Positions 53,737 through 62,827 of a DNA stretch of 64,000 nt are shown piece by piece; the stretch's first letter is position 1, and every line of letters begins with the position of its first letter. Below the pieces are notes generated by a model. The model did not search any database. It saw only the letters and a program-made list of their open reading frames with translations, and was not told the DNA's origin. The translations under genes were made by a program, and so were the position numbers. This DNA comes from Sulfurimonas sp. (GTDB taxonomy: Bacteria > Campylobacterota > Campylobacteria > Campylobacterales > Sulfurimonadaceae), in NCBI RefSeq assembly GCF_029027585.1, contig NZ_CP093397.1, forward strand, positions 124,001-188,000, in the 5' to 3' direction.

Positions 53737-56568
53737 ATGTTTAAAGATACATACGAAACACTTAAAGCACAAATCGGTAGACGCTCATTTATGAAAATGG
53801 CTGCTGTTGCAACTGCCGCAAGTGTTACTAGTGCCTTTGCTAATGATGGAGTAACAAGAGCTGCGACAAAAGAGGAAGTTAAAAACCCTTTTCCTGGTTC
53901 TAAAAATGTTAAAACTATCTGTACTGCATGTTCTGTTGGATGCGGTATTATAGCGGAAGTACAAAACGGTGTTTGGGTAAGACAAGAGGTTGCACAAGAC
54001 CATCCTATTTCATTAGGTGGACATTGCTGTAAGGGTGCTGATATGATTGATATGGTTAGGTCTGAAGTTAGACTTAAACATCCAATGGTAAAAGAAGGTG
54101 GAAAGTGGAAAAGATTATCTTGGGATGATGCATTAGACAGAATCGCAAATAAACTTAAAACTGCACACGAAAAAGTTGGGGCAGATTCAGCAATGTTTTT
54201 AGGCTCAGCAAAAATGAGTACAGAACAAGCATATTATTTTAGAAAATTTGCTGCAATGTATGGGACAAACAATATAGATCACCAAGCTAGAATTTGACAT
54301 AGTGCAACAGTCGCCGGTGTGGCGAATACATGGGGTTATGGCGCTATGACCAATTCACTTGGAGATATACAAAATGCAAAAGCAATTATTATTTTTGGAG
54401 CTAATCCTGCGGTTAATCACCCAGTTGGATTTGGGCATTTCCTTAAAGCAAAAGAAAGAAATAATGCAAAAATTATTGTAGTTGATCCTGTATTTACTAA
54501 AACTGCTGCTAAAGCAGACCACTATTGTAGAGTAAGACCAGGTACAGATATTCCATTTATGTATGGAATGTTACACCTAATATTCAAAAATGGTTGGCAT
54601 GATAAAAAATTTATCAGTGACAGAGTCTATGGAATGGACCTTGTAATAGAAGAAGCTAAAAAATGGAATCCGAAAAAAGTTGAAGATGTTACAGGTGTAC
54701 CTGCAGATCAACTAATTCAGATTACACGACTGTATGCTAAATCAACACCAGGTACTTTAATCTGGGCAATGGGTTTAACACAACATTCAATTGGTTCTTC
54801 AAATACAAGACTTGCTCCAATCTTACAACTTGCTCTTGGAAACATGGGTGTTGAAGGTGGTGGAACTAATATTCTTAGAGGTCATGATAATGTTCAGGGT
54901 GCTACTGATATGTGTTGTTTATCGCATACATTACCAGGGTACTATGGTTTAAGTGATGGTTCATGGAAATACTTCGCAAAAAGCTGGGGTGTTGATTATG
55001 AATGGTTAAAAGGAAGATTTAACGAAAAAGAATGGATGAATAAAAAAGGTTTCACGCTATCTCGTTGGTGGGCTGGTGTATTAGATGGTAAAAACGGTAA
55101 TGATAAAATTCATAACGGTGGAACTAATCTTAAAAATCTTATTGTTATGGGTAATGGAATCACTTCTATCGCGCAACAAGCTAAAGTTAAAGAAGGGCTA
55201 GATAATTTAGAAATGCTAGTTTTATGTGACCCATTTGTTAATGAAGCTGCTATTCTTACTGACAAGCAAGATGATGTATTTATTTTACCAGCTGCTACTC
55301 AATTTGAAACTTCAGGATCTGTAACGGCTACAAATCGTTCAGCTCAGTGGAGAAATAAAGTTGTTGAACCAATGTACGAGTCAAAAACTGACCATGATAT
55401 TATGTTTGAGTTAGCAAAAAGACTTGGGTTTTATGATGAGCTTACTGCTGGAATGAAGATAAAAGAAAATAAAAAAGATTTCCAATGGCCAGAAGATGCA
55501 ACTGATGAAATTGCAAGAATCATTAAAACTATCGGTTTAACTGGTTGGACGGCTAAAAGACTTAAAAAGCATAGTGAAAACTGGCATATGTTCGACCAGA
55601 TATCTGGAAGAGGATATGGTGAGATGAAAGGTGAATACTACGGTCTACCATGGCCTGTATGGACTGAAACTCACTCTGGTTCACCTATTCTTTACAACAT
55701 CAACAGAAGTGTTTCTGAAGGTGGTATGGGATTTAGAAATAGATTTGGTTTAGAACATGAAGGCGTTGATTTACTTGCAGGTAAAGGAAGCGCACCTAAA
55801 GGTTCTGCAAATAAAGATGGATATCCTGAAATAACTGCTAAAAATATTGAAGAAGTTCTTGGTATTAAACTTACAGCTGATGAGAAAAAACGCATTGGTA
55901 AAAACTGGAAAGTTGATACTTCAAATATTATTGCTGAGAAATGTATGGAAAGAGGAATGGCTCCTTATGGAAATGCAAAAGCAAGAGCTAATGTTTGGAC
56001 ATTCCCAGATAAAATTCCTATGCATAGAGAGCCTTTACACTCTCCAAGAGCAGATTTAGTTAAGGAGTATCCTTCTTATGCTGATAAAGCTAATCATTAT
56101 AGAGTTGATACTAAGTATATTAGTAAACAGACTGAAGAGAACTGGTCTAAAGAGTTCCCTATTAACTTAGTTACAGGAAGACTTGTAAATCTAAATGGTG
56201 CAGGAATGGAAAATAGAGCTAGTAAATACCTAGCTGCATTATCGCCTGAAATGTTTTGTTCTATCAACCCAGATTTAGCTGGAAAACATGGGATTAGAGA
56301 TGGTTCAATGATGTGGATTCATTCACCAGAAGGTACTAAGATTAAAGTGAAAGCTAAGTATTCTTATTCTGTTACTGAAGATAGAATTTTCATTCCATTC
56401 CATTTCGCAGGTCATTTCCAAGGTGAGGATTTATCTCACAAATATCCAAGCGGTACAAAACCTTATGCTACGGGAGAAAGTGCTAATACTGTTACTAACT
56501 ACGGTTATGACATTATTACTCAAATTCCTGAAACTAAAGGCGGACTTTGCCGCATAGAATTTGCGTAG
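53737..56568 (+). CDS. fdhA: Formate dehydrogenase catalytic subunit, selenoprotein
   Basis: The 943-residue enzyme oxidises formate to CO2 in the periplasm at a Mo/W-bis-pterin centre. A Tat signal (IGRRSFMKMAAVATAASV, residues 13-30) precedes the 4Fe-4S site CTACSVGCG...GHCCKG. A TGA at 54295-54297 interrupts the frame at residue 187 in the context HQARI-U-HSATVAG, the known Sec-His catalytic pair of formate dehydrogenases. It must be read as selenocysteine. A SECIS-like hairpin follows 13 bases after it. The remaining 749 codons continue in the same frame with NPAVNHPVGFGH and QGATDMC. Linked to fdhB and fdhC. Confidence 0.95.
54311..54325 (+). promoter_or_regulatory. Bacterial SECIS hairpin of fdhA
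   Basis: TCGCC (54311-54315) and GGCGA (54321-54325) form a perfect five-base-pair stem closing the loop GGTGT, starting 13 bases downstream of the UGA. Distance and a GGU-containing loop match the hairpin bound by SelB in E. coli fdhF. Confidence 0.75.
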
Positions 56569-56577
56569 GAGTGGGTT

Positions 56578-57186
56578 ATGAGTGAAAATGCAAGATTAAA
56601 ATTTTATTGTGATGAGCATAGATGTATACACTGTGATGGCTGTTCTGTAGCTTGTGCTGAAGCACATGAGTTACCAGCAGGAATCAACAGAAGAAAAGTA
56701 ATTACATTAAACGAAGGTGTTCAAGGTTTAGAATACTCTTTATCTATCTCATGTATGCATTGTACAGATGCACCTTGTGAGCAAGTATGTCCAACTGATT
56801 GTTTTTACATCAGAGAAGATGGAATTGTTTTACATGACAAGAAAAAATGTATAGGGTGTGCATATTGTTTATATGCTTGTCCTTTTGGCGCTCCACAATT
56901 CCCACAAGACGGGGCTTTTGGAACAAAAGGTGTTATGGACAAATGTACTATGTGTGCAGGTGGACCAGAAGAAACTAACTCACATAAAGAAAGAGAACTT
57001 TATGGACAAAATAGAATCGCAGAAGGTAAAGTTCCTGTTTGTGCTGCTATGTGTTCAACTAAGGCACTTCTAGTTGGTGACTCAAGTGAAGTTTCAGACA
57101 TCTTTAGACAAAGAGTATTATCTGCTGGTCATGGAGTTCAATCATCTCCTTATGGCTGGAGTACAGCATATAACTCTAAAGTATAG
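56578..57186 (+). CDS. fdhB: Formate dehydrogenase iron-sulfur subunit
   Basis: The 202-residue subunit transfers electrons from FdhA to FdhC through four 4Fe-4S clusters. The cysteine groups are CIHCDGCSVAC, CMHCTDAPCEQVC, CIGCAYCLYACPFG and CTMC...CAAMC. No signal peptide is present, so it travels through Tat bound to FdhA. It follows fdhA by nine bases. Confidence 0.94.
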   Translation: MSENARLKFYCDEHRCIHCDGCSVACAEAHELPAGINRRKVITLNEGVQGLEYSLSISCMHCTDAPCEQVCPTDCFYIREDGIVLHDKKKCIGCAYCLYACPFGAPQFPQDGAFGTKGVMDKCTMCAGGPEETNSHKERELYGQNRIAEGKVPVCAAMCSTKALLVGDSSEVSDIFRQRVLSAGHGVQSSPYGWSTAYNSKV

Positions 57187-57194
57187 GTAGAGTT

Positions 57195-58088
57195 ATGAAA
57201 AGTAAATATATTTTATTTGCTCTTTTATTACTCTCTTCACTAGCTTATGGTGCTAGTGATAGTGCTATTTGGGGCAAAGATTTAATTACTAATATCTTAG
57301 GCTACGATAAAGAAGGCTCTTTGCATCTAGGTAAAACATTTACTGTTTTACAAAGTACCTACTTTAAACCTTTGTTTTTTGGGGTTTTAGTAGGAGTGCC
57401 TTTTGTATTTATTCTTCACTACATGGTTATAGGACCTATGGTCTTCTCTCATGATAGAAAGAAAATATATATATTTACATTGTTCAACAGAGTTGTTCAT
57501 GCTATTGCCGCTATTTCATTCATTTTAATTATTCCAACAGGATTAATTATGATGTTTGCTAGTACTTTTGGTGGTGGAGAATTTGTAAGAACAATGAGAG
57601 AAATTCATGCTATCTCAACACTACTATTTATAGTTAGTATTGTTCCTATGTTTCTAATGTGGGTAAGATGGATGATTATCAGCTTTGACGATATAAAGTG
57701 GTTAATGATTGTTGGTGGATATTTAAACAAAGACAAAAAACCTGTTCCTGCTGGTAGATTTAATGCAGGTCAGAAGACTTGGTTTTGGTTAGCAACTTTG
57801 GGTGGATTTGTTATGATAGCAACTGGGGCAGCAATGTACTTTCAAGACTTTAGACTTGAAATCATCGCTTCATTTATGTCACAAATTGACTTTTTAAGAG
57901 CTAGTGCTATTATTCATAATGGTTTAGGTGTAGCTATATTAGCTTTATTTATAACTCATATCTATATGTCAGTATTTGCCATTAAAGGTGCAATGAACAG
58001 TATGATAGATGGTTATAAAGAAGAGGAAGAAGTTGAAATTTTACATAGCACTTTTTACAAAGAGCTAAAAGACAACAACGAAATATAG
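57195..58088 (+). CDS. fdhC: Formate dehydrogenase cytochrome b subunit
   Basis: The 297-residue membrane subunit has a signal-like first segment, then four membrane helices (about residues 55-80, 97-125, 138-160, 190-215, with a further one near 240-260). Histidines suitable for two b haems occur in LFNRVVHAIAA, REIHAIST and IIHNGLGVAI. It reduces menaquinone in the inner membrane. A strong terminator follows its stop. Confidence 0.92.
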   Translation: MKSKYILFALLLLSSLAYGASDSAIWGKDLITNILGYDKEGSLHLGKTFTVLQSTYFKPLFFGVLVGVPFVFILHYMVIGPMVFSHDRKKIYIFTLFNRVVHAIAAISFILIIPTGLIMMFASTFGGGEFVRTMREIHAISTLLFIVSIVPMFLMWVRWMIISFDDIKWLMIVGGYLNKDKKPVPAGRFNAGQKTWFWLATLGGFVMIATGAAMYFQDFRLEIIASFMSQIDFLRASAIIHNGLGVAILALFITHIYMSVFAIKGAMNSMIDGYKEEEEVEILHSTFYKELKDNNEI

Positions 58089-58098
58089 TAAACTACTA

Positions 58099-58129
58099 GT
58101 AGCCTCACTATTTTGTGAGGCTACTTTTT
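58099..58129 (+). terminator. Rho-independent terminator after fdhABC
   Basis: GTAGCCTCAC (58099-58108) pairs perfectly with GTGAGGCTAC (58115-58124), loop TATTTT, followed by TTTTT. It closes the structural operon before fdhD. Confidence 0.9.
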
Positions 58130-58174
58130 AAAATAATATAATATGCAAAAATTGCATATTAAAAAAGAGGTAAA

Positions 58175-58963
58175 ATGCCTAATTCTAAGTATTTAAAAAC
58201 TATTATCATTGACAGAGTAAATGGCGATGAAATTACAGAAGTAGAAGATGTAACCATCGAAGAAGCTAGACTTACTGTTTACTTAAATGATGAAAAAATC
58301 ATCTCTATGATGTGTATACCAAAAGACCAAATAGCACATACTATTGGTTTTTTAATGAGCGAAAATGTAATCTCTAATGTTGATGACATTCAAGATATAA
58401 AGCTAAGTGAAGATGGGTTAAGAGTTGATATTCAAGCAGCAGTTGATACAGACTCTTTACAAAACCTATATAAAGAAAAAACTCTAGTAAGTGGTTGTGG
58501 TGGAGGAATTACTGGCAATGTTGCTGGAGATTTAGAAATACCATTTAACCAGACTAGTTTTGTGATTAGTCCTCAAACTATCAGTAGTGAGGTAAAAAAG
58601 TTTTATGCAGATAGTGAACTATACAAACTCACAGGTTGTGTTCATAAAGCGATGTTATTTTTAGAAGATAAAAGTGTTGTGACGGCAGAAGATATAGGAA
58701 GACATAATGCTATCGACAAAGTAGTTGGTAAGTGTAAAATATGTAAACTTGATACTACAAAATCTGTTTTATTTGTAAGTGGAAGACTTAGTTCTGAAAT
58801 GGTTGTAAAAGCTGTAATGCATAGAATTCCTATTATAGTATCAAGAACTGCTCCAACATATCTTGGAGTTCAAACTGCAAATATTCATGGTATAACTCTT
58901 ATAGGTTTTGCAAGAGGTAAAAGGATGAATATATATACTCATCAAGGTAGAATCCATGGCTAA
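58175..58963 (+). CDS. fdhD: Formate dehydrogenase sulfurtransferase/accessory protein FdhD
   Basis: The 262-residue protein sulfurates the molybdenum centre of formate dehydrogenase using sulfur from a cysteine desulfurase. The catalytic loop SGCGGG (about residues 109-114) and RHNAIDKVVG with SGRLSSEMV are clear. GAGG lies seven bases upstream of the ATG. It overlaps the next small gene by eight bases. Confidence 0.94.
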   Translation: MPNSKYLKTIIIDRVNGDEITEVEDVTIEEARLTVYLNDEKIISMMCIPKDQIAHTIGFLMSENVISNVDDIQDIKLSEDGLRVDIQAAVDTDSLQNLYKEKTLVSGCGGGITGNVAGDLEIPFNQTSFVISPQTISSEVKKFYADSELYKLTGCVHKAMLFLEDKSVVTAEDIGRHNAIDKVVGKCKICKLDTTKSVLFVSGRLSSEMVVKAVMHRIPIIVSRTAPTYLGVQTANIHGITLIGFARGKRMNIYTHQGRIHG

Positions 58964-59305
58964 CTCATCTATAAGTTGCTTAGATGGGTTTAAATTGGCA
59001 AAAAAGCTAAATGTAAACCCTATGGAGATAGCCGATATTTGTAAAAAAGAAAATATCAAAATTGACAATTGTGAATTGGGTGTATTTGGCACTCATAAAT
59101 TCAGTGAAAAAAATGAAGAAATTTATAATCAACTTTTAAATATAGCAGATGATAAAAATAGAGTTCCTTGCTTAGATGCTTGGAAACTCGCACAAAATTA
59201 TTCTCTAAATAAGGTTGGTTCAACAACAAAAAAAGTGATATAGAAATTATCGATTGTCAACTTGGATGTTTTAGGAAAAGGGTACATCATGGTAGTAAAA
59301 GTTAA
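58956..59305 (+). CDS. Two-repeat cysteine-containing small protein between fdhD and modE, apparent -1 frameshift
   Basis: The intact frame yields 95 residues, but the family-like pattern continues beyond its stop. The first half (CLDGFKLAKKLNVN, then IKIDNCELGVFG) is echoed by a second half (CLDAWKLAQNYSLN, then IEIIDCQLGCF) if one A is added to the A-run 59228-59234, giving about 116 residues to 59305. Each repeat starts with CLD and ends with C-x-LG-x-F. I do not recognise a characterised function. The position between fdhD and modE suggests a role in formate dehydrogenase maturation or its control. Confidence 0.6.
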
Positions 59306-59663
59306 AACTTGGATAGAAAATGATAATAAAGATTTAATATTTGGTGGTGGTAAAACACAAATCTTAGAACTTATAGATGAAACAGGTTCTATATCAGAAG
59401 CTTCTAAAAGAGTTGGTATGAACTATAAAAAAGCTTGGACACACATAAAAATACTTCAAGAATTTATAGAAGATGAACTTGTCATAGTAAACAAAGGTAG
59501 AGGCTCTGGGGGAACAACACTTACACCAAAAGCAAAAGAACTTATAGCTAATTATAAACTTTTGCAAAATGATGTAAAAAATTATTCACAACAGAGATTT
59601 AAAGAAATCTTTAAATCACAAGGTTATATCGTAAACTGTACAAATGAGGAACAAAATGTATAA
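59289..59663 (+). CDS. ModE-like molybdenum-responsive regulator, DNA-binding domain only
   Basis: The protein has 124 residues from ATG 59289 (AGGAAAAGGG before it). The winged helix matches ModE: FGGGKTQILELIDETGSISE, ASKRVGMNYKKAWTHIKIL and GRGSGGTTLTPKAKELI. The C-terminal molybdate-binding domains are absent, as in several Campylobacterota ModE proteins. It probably senses Mo/W sufficiency by another route and controls the transporter and fdh genes. The reading from 59262 adds nine residues lying in the upstream gene. Confidence 0.85.
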   Translation: MVVKVKTWIENDNKDLIFGGGKTQILELIDETGSISEASKRVGMNYKKAWTHIKILQEFIEDELVIVNKGRGSGGTTLTPKAKELIANYKLLQNDVKNYSQQRFKEIFKSQGYIVNCTNEEQNV

Positions 59664-60636
59664 GCTAAATTCTTTAAATTATGCACAAGCAAGTTCGTTA
59701 AATATTTCTAAAGACCTTAGCATCCAAACTTTAAGCTCAAATATTGAGTTAGATAAACTTAAAACAGAACTAAAAAATAGATTTAATTTTTCTAGTATTC
59801 ATAGTTTTTCTTTTTGTAAAAGTGGTTTTTTAGGTTTAATGCTTGAGATACGAGAAGATATAGCTGTTAGTTTGGGAGAAAGTGAAGCTATCATAGAAGC
59901 AGCAAAAGAGTATGAAAAACTTGGTTTTGGGGTAAGTTATATAGATATTTTAAAAGATGGGAATATAAACTATGATACTATAAAATCTTGCTCAAATGCA
60001 TATATGTTTATCTCTGCATATATTATAGATACTTTTGTAAAAATAGATTTAAAAAAGGTAAAAAATAATTTTAATGGAAAAATAATTTCTAATATTTCCC
60101 CAACCCTAGATGCCTCATTTTGTAACATAGCTTACTTTGATATTTATAAACTAAGTGGTTATTTTACACATTCAGTTTTACTTCATAACGATGTATTTGA
60201 AGAGCAAAACATCTCAAGTATAGATGCTATCGGCTTAAAAATCATCTGCAATGAAACAGCTAAAGAAAAAGAAACTATTACTTATAAAAATAGCTTTATA
60301 AAAGAGTTAAGAAAATCTTTAAAAGATGATATTTTCTTTTTTGTTGATAATAACTTAACTCTAACAAATGTTGTCCATTTTGGACTTAAAGGCATAAAAG
60401 CAAGACAAGTTATAAGAAATTTAAGTCTTGCTAATATTTTTGTTACAAATGGAGAAGGTTGTTCTCTTGGATTATCAAAACCTTCTCGCATACTTCAAGA
60501 GATGGGGTATTGTGAAATAGACAGCAGACAAGCCTTTTCTTTATCTTTTTGTCAAAACTTCAATGAAGAACAAACATCTTTTATAGTTTCAAAAATTTCA
60601 AAATCATATAGACAAATAAAGGCTTTAAATGGATAA
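59656..60636 (+). CDS. Cysteine-desulfurase-like PLP-fold protein in the fdh locus
   Basis: The 326-residue protein (ATG 59656, GAGGA before it) has the outline of a fold-type I class V aminotransferase: the SFSFCKSGFLGLML region, AYFDIYKLSGYFTHSVLLHN in the position of the NifS PLP-lysine loop, and a C-terminal KGIKARQVIRNLSLANIFVT-type small domain with SRILQEMGYCEID. It is shorter and more divergent than IscS/NifS. A plausible role is sulfur donation to FdhD or the pterin cofactor, but selenium handling or a non-catalytic role are also open. Confidence 0.6.
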   Translation: MYKLNSLNYAQASSLNISKDLSIQTLSSNIELDKLKTELKNRFNFSSIHSFSFCKSGFLGLMLEIREDIAVSLGESEAIIEAAKEYEKLGFGVSYIDILKDGNINYDTIKSCSNAYMFISAYIIDTFVKIDLKKVKNNFNGKIISNISPTLDASFCNIAYFDIYKLSGYFTHSVLLHNDVFEEQNISSIDAIGLKIICNETAKEKETITYKNSFIKELRKSLKDDIFFFVDNNLTLTNVVHFGLKGIKARQVIRNLSLANIFVTNGEGCSLGLSKPSRILQEMGYCEIDSRQAFSLSFCQNFNEEQTSFIVSKISKSYRQIKALNG

Positions 60637-61858
60637 GTATTTAGATTTTAAAGAAGCGGTATCTATCTCACTAGAAATTGCTCAACCAACAAAGCTTCAA
60701 GAGATTTGTAATTTAGAAGGTTCTCTTGGAGCTGTTTTAGCTCAAGATATTTTTTGTGTTAAAAACCTTCCTTCTTTTAACAACTCTGCTATGGATGGTT
60801 TTGCCATTAGAGCCATAGATGCTGGGGAAAAACTAAAGGTAATAAAAACTATTTTAGCAGGGCAAACAAGTGAGTCATGCTTAAAAGATAATGAATGTTA
60901 TAAAATAATGACAGGTGCTAAAGTACCTGATGATGCAGACACTATCATACCCATAGAAAATGTACTTAATTATAAAAACGATGAAGTGACTATAAAACAA
61001 AATGTTATCAAGAACTCATCATTGCGTTTTAAAGGTGAAGAAAAAGTACAAGGAGATAAACTCTTTAACAAAGGTAATGTTGTTACTTCAGGAATGATTG
61101 CTATCTTAGCATCTCAAGGAATTACAATGATTAGTGTATTTAAAAAACTTCAAATCGCTGTTGTTTCAACGGGTAATGAACTCAAAGAACCATGGGAAGT
61201 TGCAAATGAAGATGAGATTTATAACTGTAACTCTTATGCAATCATCTCACTTCTTAATGAAAAAAGATATGAGGCAACTTACATAGGTGTAGTTCCTGAT
61301 TCCCTAGATGCATCTATGAGTTTTGTAAATGGACTTAAAAACTATGATGTCATCATAACAACTGGTGGCATCTCTATGGGAGATGCTGACTTTATGGCAG
61401 AAGCATTTGAAGCAAATGGTTTAGATATCGCTTTTCATGGAGTAAACATAAAACCTGGTCGCCCTATTATGATGGGAAAAATGGACAATACTTTTGTTAT
61501 GTGTTTACCCGGAAATCCACTAACTGCAATAGTAAATATGCATCTATTTGTCCTACCTGTTTTACAAAAACTACAAGGTAATAATGCCATTTATCACGAT
61601 ATAGATATAGCAACAAATATCCAAAACTTTAAAACAAAATCTGGTCGAGTAAATGTTGTACTTGGGAACTATAAAAAAGGTGAATACACCGTAATTAGAG
61701 ATAATAGATATGGTTCGGGAATGATAAGTATGTTAAATGAAAGTAACTGTATTTTAGTTACAGCAGATGATTGTTCACAAATACAAGAACACTCAAGCGT
61801 TAAAATAGTTAAGTTTAATTGTCTTTATACAAATAATAAAATAGATTTATTTAATTAA
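60629..61858 (+). CDS. moeA: Molybdopterin molybdotransferase
   Basis: The 409-residue enzyme inserts molybdate or tungstate into molybdopterin. It shows the MoeA landmarks LPSFNNSAMDGFA, IMTGAKVPDDADTIIP, STGNELKEPW, TTGGISMGDADF, FHGVNIKPGRPIMMG and CLPGNPLTA. It overlaps the preceding gene by eight bases and precedes the transporter genes by 11, fitting its place in the molybdoenzyme locus. Confidence 0.94.
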   Translation: MDKYLDFKEAVSISLEIAQPTKLQEICNLEGSLGAVLAQDIFCVKNLPSFNNSAMDGFAIRAIDAGEKLKVIKTILAGQTSESCLKDNECYKIMTGAKVPDDADTIIPIENVLNYKNDEVTIKQNVIKNSSLRFKGEEKVQGDKLFNKGNVVTSGMIAILASQGITMISVFKKLQIAVVSTGNELKEPWEVANEDEIYNCNSYAIISLLNEKRYEATYIGVVPDSLDASMSFVNGLKNYDVIITTGGISMGDADFMAEAFEANGLDIAFHGVNIKPGRPIMMGKMDNTFVMCLPGNPLTAIVNMHLFVLPVLQKLQGNNAIYHDIDIATNIQNFKTKSGRVNVVLGNYKKGEYTVIRDNRYGSGMISMLNESNCILVTADDCSQIQEHSSVKIVKFNCLYTNNKIDLFN

Positions 61859-61869
61859 CAAGGAAAGAA

Positions 61870-62826
61870 ATGAAGAAGAATATATTAATAATAGGGCTAA
61901 GTGTAATTTTAACTTCTAGTTTAATGGCAAAAGAAAAAATAGTAGTGTTTCATGCAGGAAGTTTGGCAGTTCCTTTTGCACAAATTGAAAAAGAGTTTGA
62001 GAAAAAATATCCACAGTATGATGTGCAAAGAGAAGCGAGTGGTAGTAGAGCAGCAGCTAGAAAAATCTCTGATATTCACCGTAAAGCTGATGTTATGGCG
62101 AGTGCTGACTACAAGGTTATAGATAACTTACTTATACCGCGTCATGCAAAATTTAATGCACAATTTGCAACAAATGAAATGGTACTAGCCTACACTTCAA
62201 AGGCAAAATATTCTGATGAAATCAACTCCAACAACTGGACTGAAATTTTTTTAAGAGATGGAGTAAAAGTTGGTCACTCAAATCCAAATATGGACCCTTG
62301 CGGATATAGATCAATGCTCGTAACTAAACTAGCTGAAAAATACTACAAAAGTGAAAACTTATTTGAAAAATTATTCGGTTATGGTGAATCGTATAAAGTA
62401 GGAGAAGAAAATCATAAAAAAGTAATAATTAGACCAAAAGAAACTGATTTACTTGGTTTAATAGAGGTTAATGCTTATGATTATCTATATATCTATAAGT
62501 CTGTTGCACAGCAACATGGTTTAAAATATATCTCACTACCAAAAGAAATATCCCTTAAAGATAACGAATTTAAGGATTTTTACAAAACAGTAAGTTTTAA
62601 AATAAATGGCAAAAAACCTGGAGAGTTTATAACTAAAAAAGGTGCCCCTATGGTTTATGGAATCACAATTGCACAAAATAAAAAATCACCTGTAAATGAA
62701 AAAGGTGCTGTAACATTTGTAAACTTTGTACTCTCAGCTCAAGGTCAAAAAATCATGACTCAAAATGGTCAGGGAGTAATAAATCCTACTATAATTTCTG
62801 GAGATGCTTCCATAATTGGAAGATAA
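61870..62826 (+). CDS. Tungstate/molybdate ABC transporter binding protein, WtpA/ModA type
   Basis: The 318-residue exported protein has a signal peptide (residues 1-20), then VVFHAGSLAVPFAQIEKEFE and REASGSRAAARKISD, the oxyanion-binding segments of WtpA-like proteins, and VGHSNPNMDPCGYRS further on, which is diagnostic of that group. It captures tungstate or molybdate in the periplasm for the fdh cofactor. Its gene is two bases from the ATPase gene. No permease gene lies between. Confidence 0.85.
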   Translation: MKKNILIIGLSVILTSSLMAKEKIVVFHAGSLAVPFAQIEKEFEKKYPQYDVQREASGSRAAARKISDIHRKADVMASADYKVIDNLLIPRHAKFNAQFATNEMVLAYTSKAKYSDEINSNNWTEIFLRDGVKVGHSNPNMDPCGYRSMLVTKLAEKYYKSENLFEKLFGYGESYKVGEENHKKVIIRPKETDLLGLIEVNAYDYLYIYKSVAQQHGLKYISLPKEISLKDNEFKDFYKTVSFKINGKKPGEFITKKGAPMVYGITIAQNKKSPVNEKGAVTFVNFVLSAQGQKIMTQNGQGVINPTIISGDASIIGR

Positions 62827-62827
62827 T

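Noticed and set aside
53737..54297. Two separate genes on either side of the stop in fdhA
   Set aside because: The frame is unchanged across the TGA, the context is the Sec-His site of formate dehydrogenases, and a SECIS-like hairpin follows.
59262..59288. Longer ModE start at 59262
   Set aside because: The nine extra residues lie in the coding frame region of the preceding gene and lack a ribosome site; ATG 59289 has AGGAAAAGGG before it.
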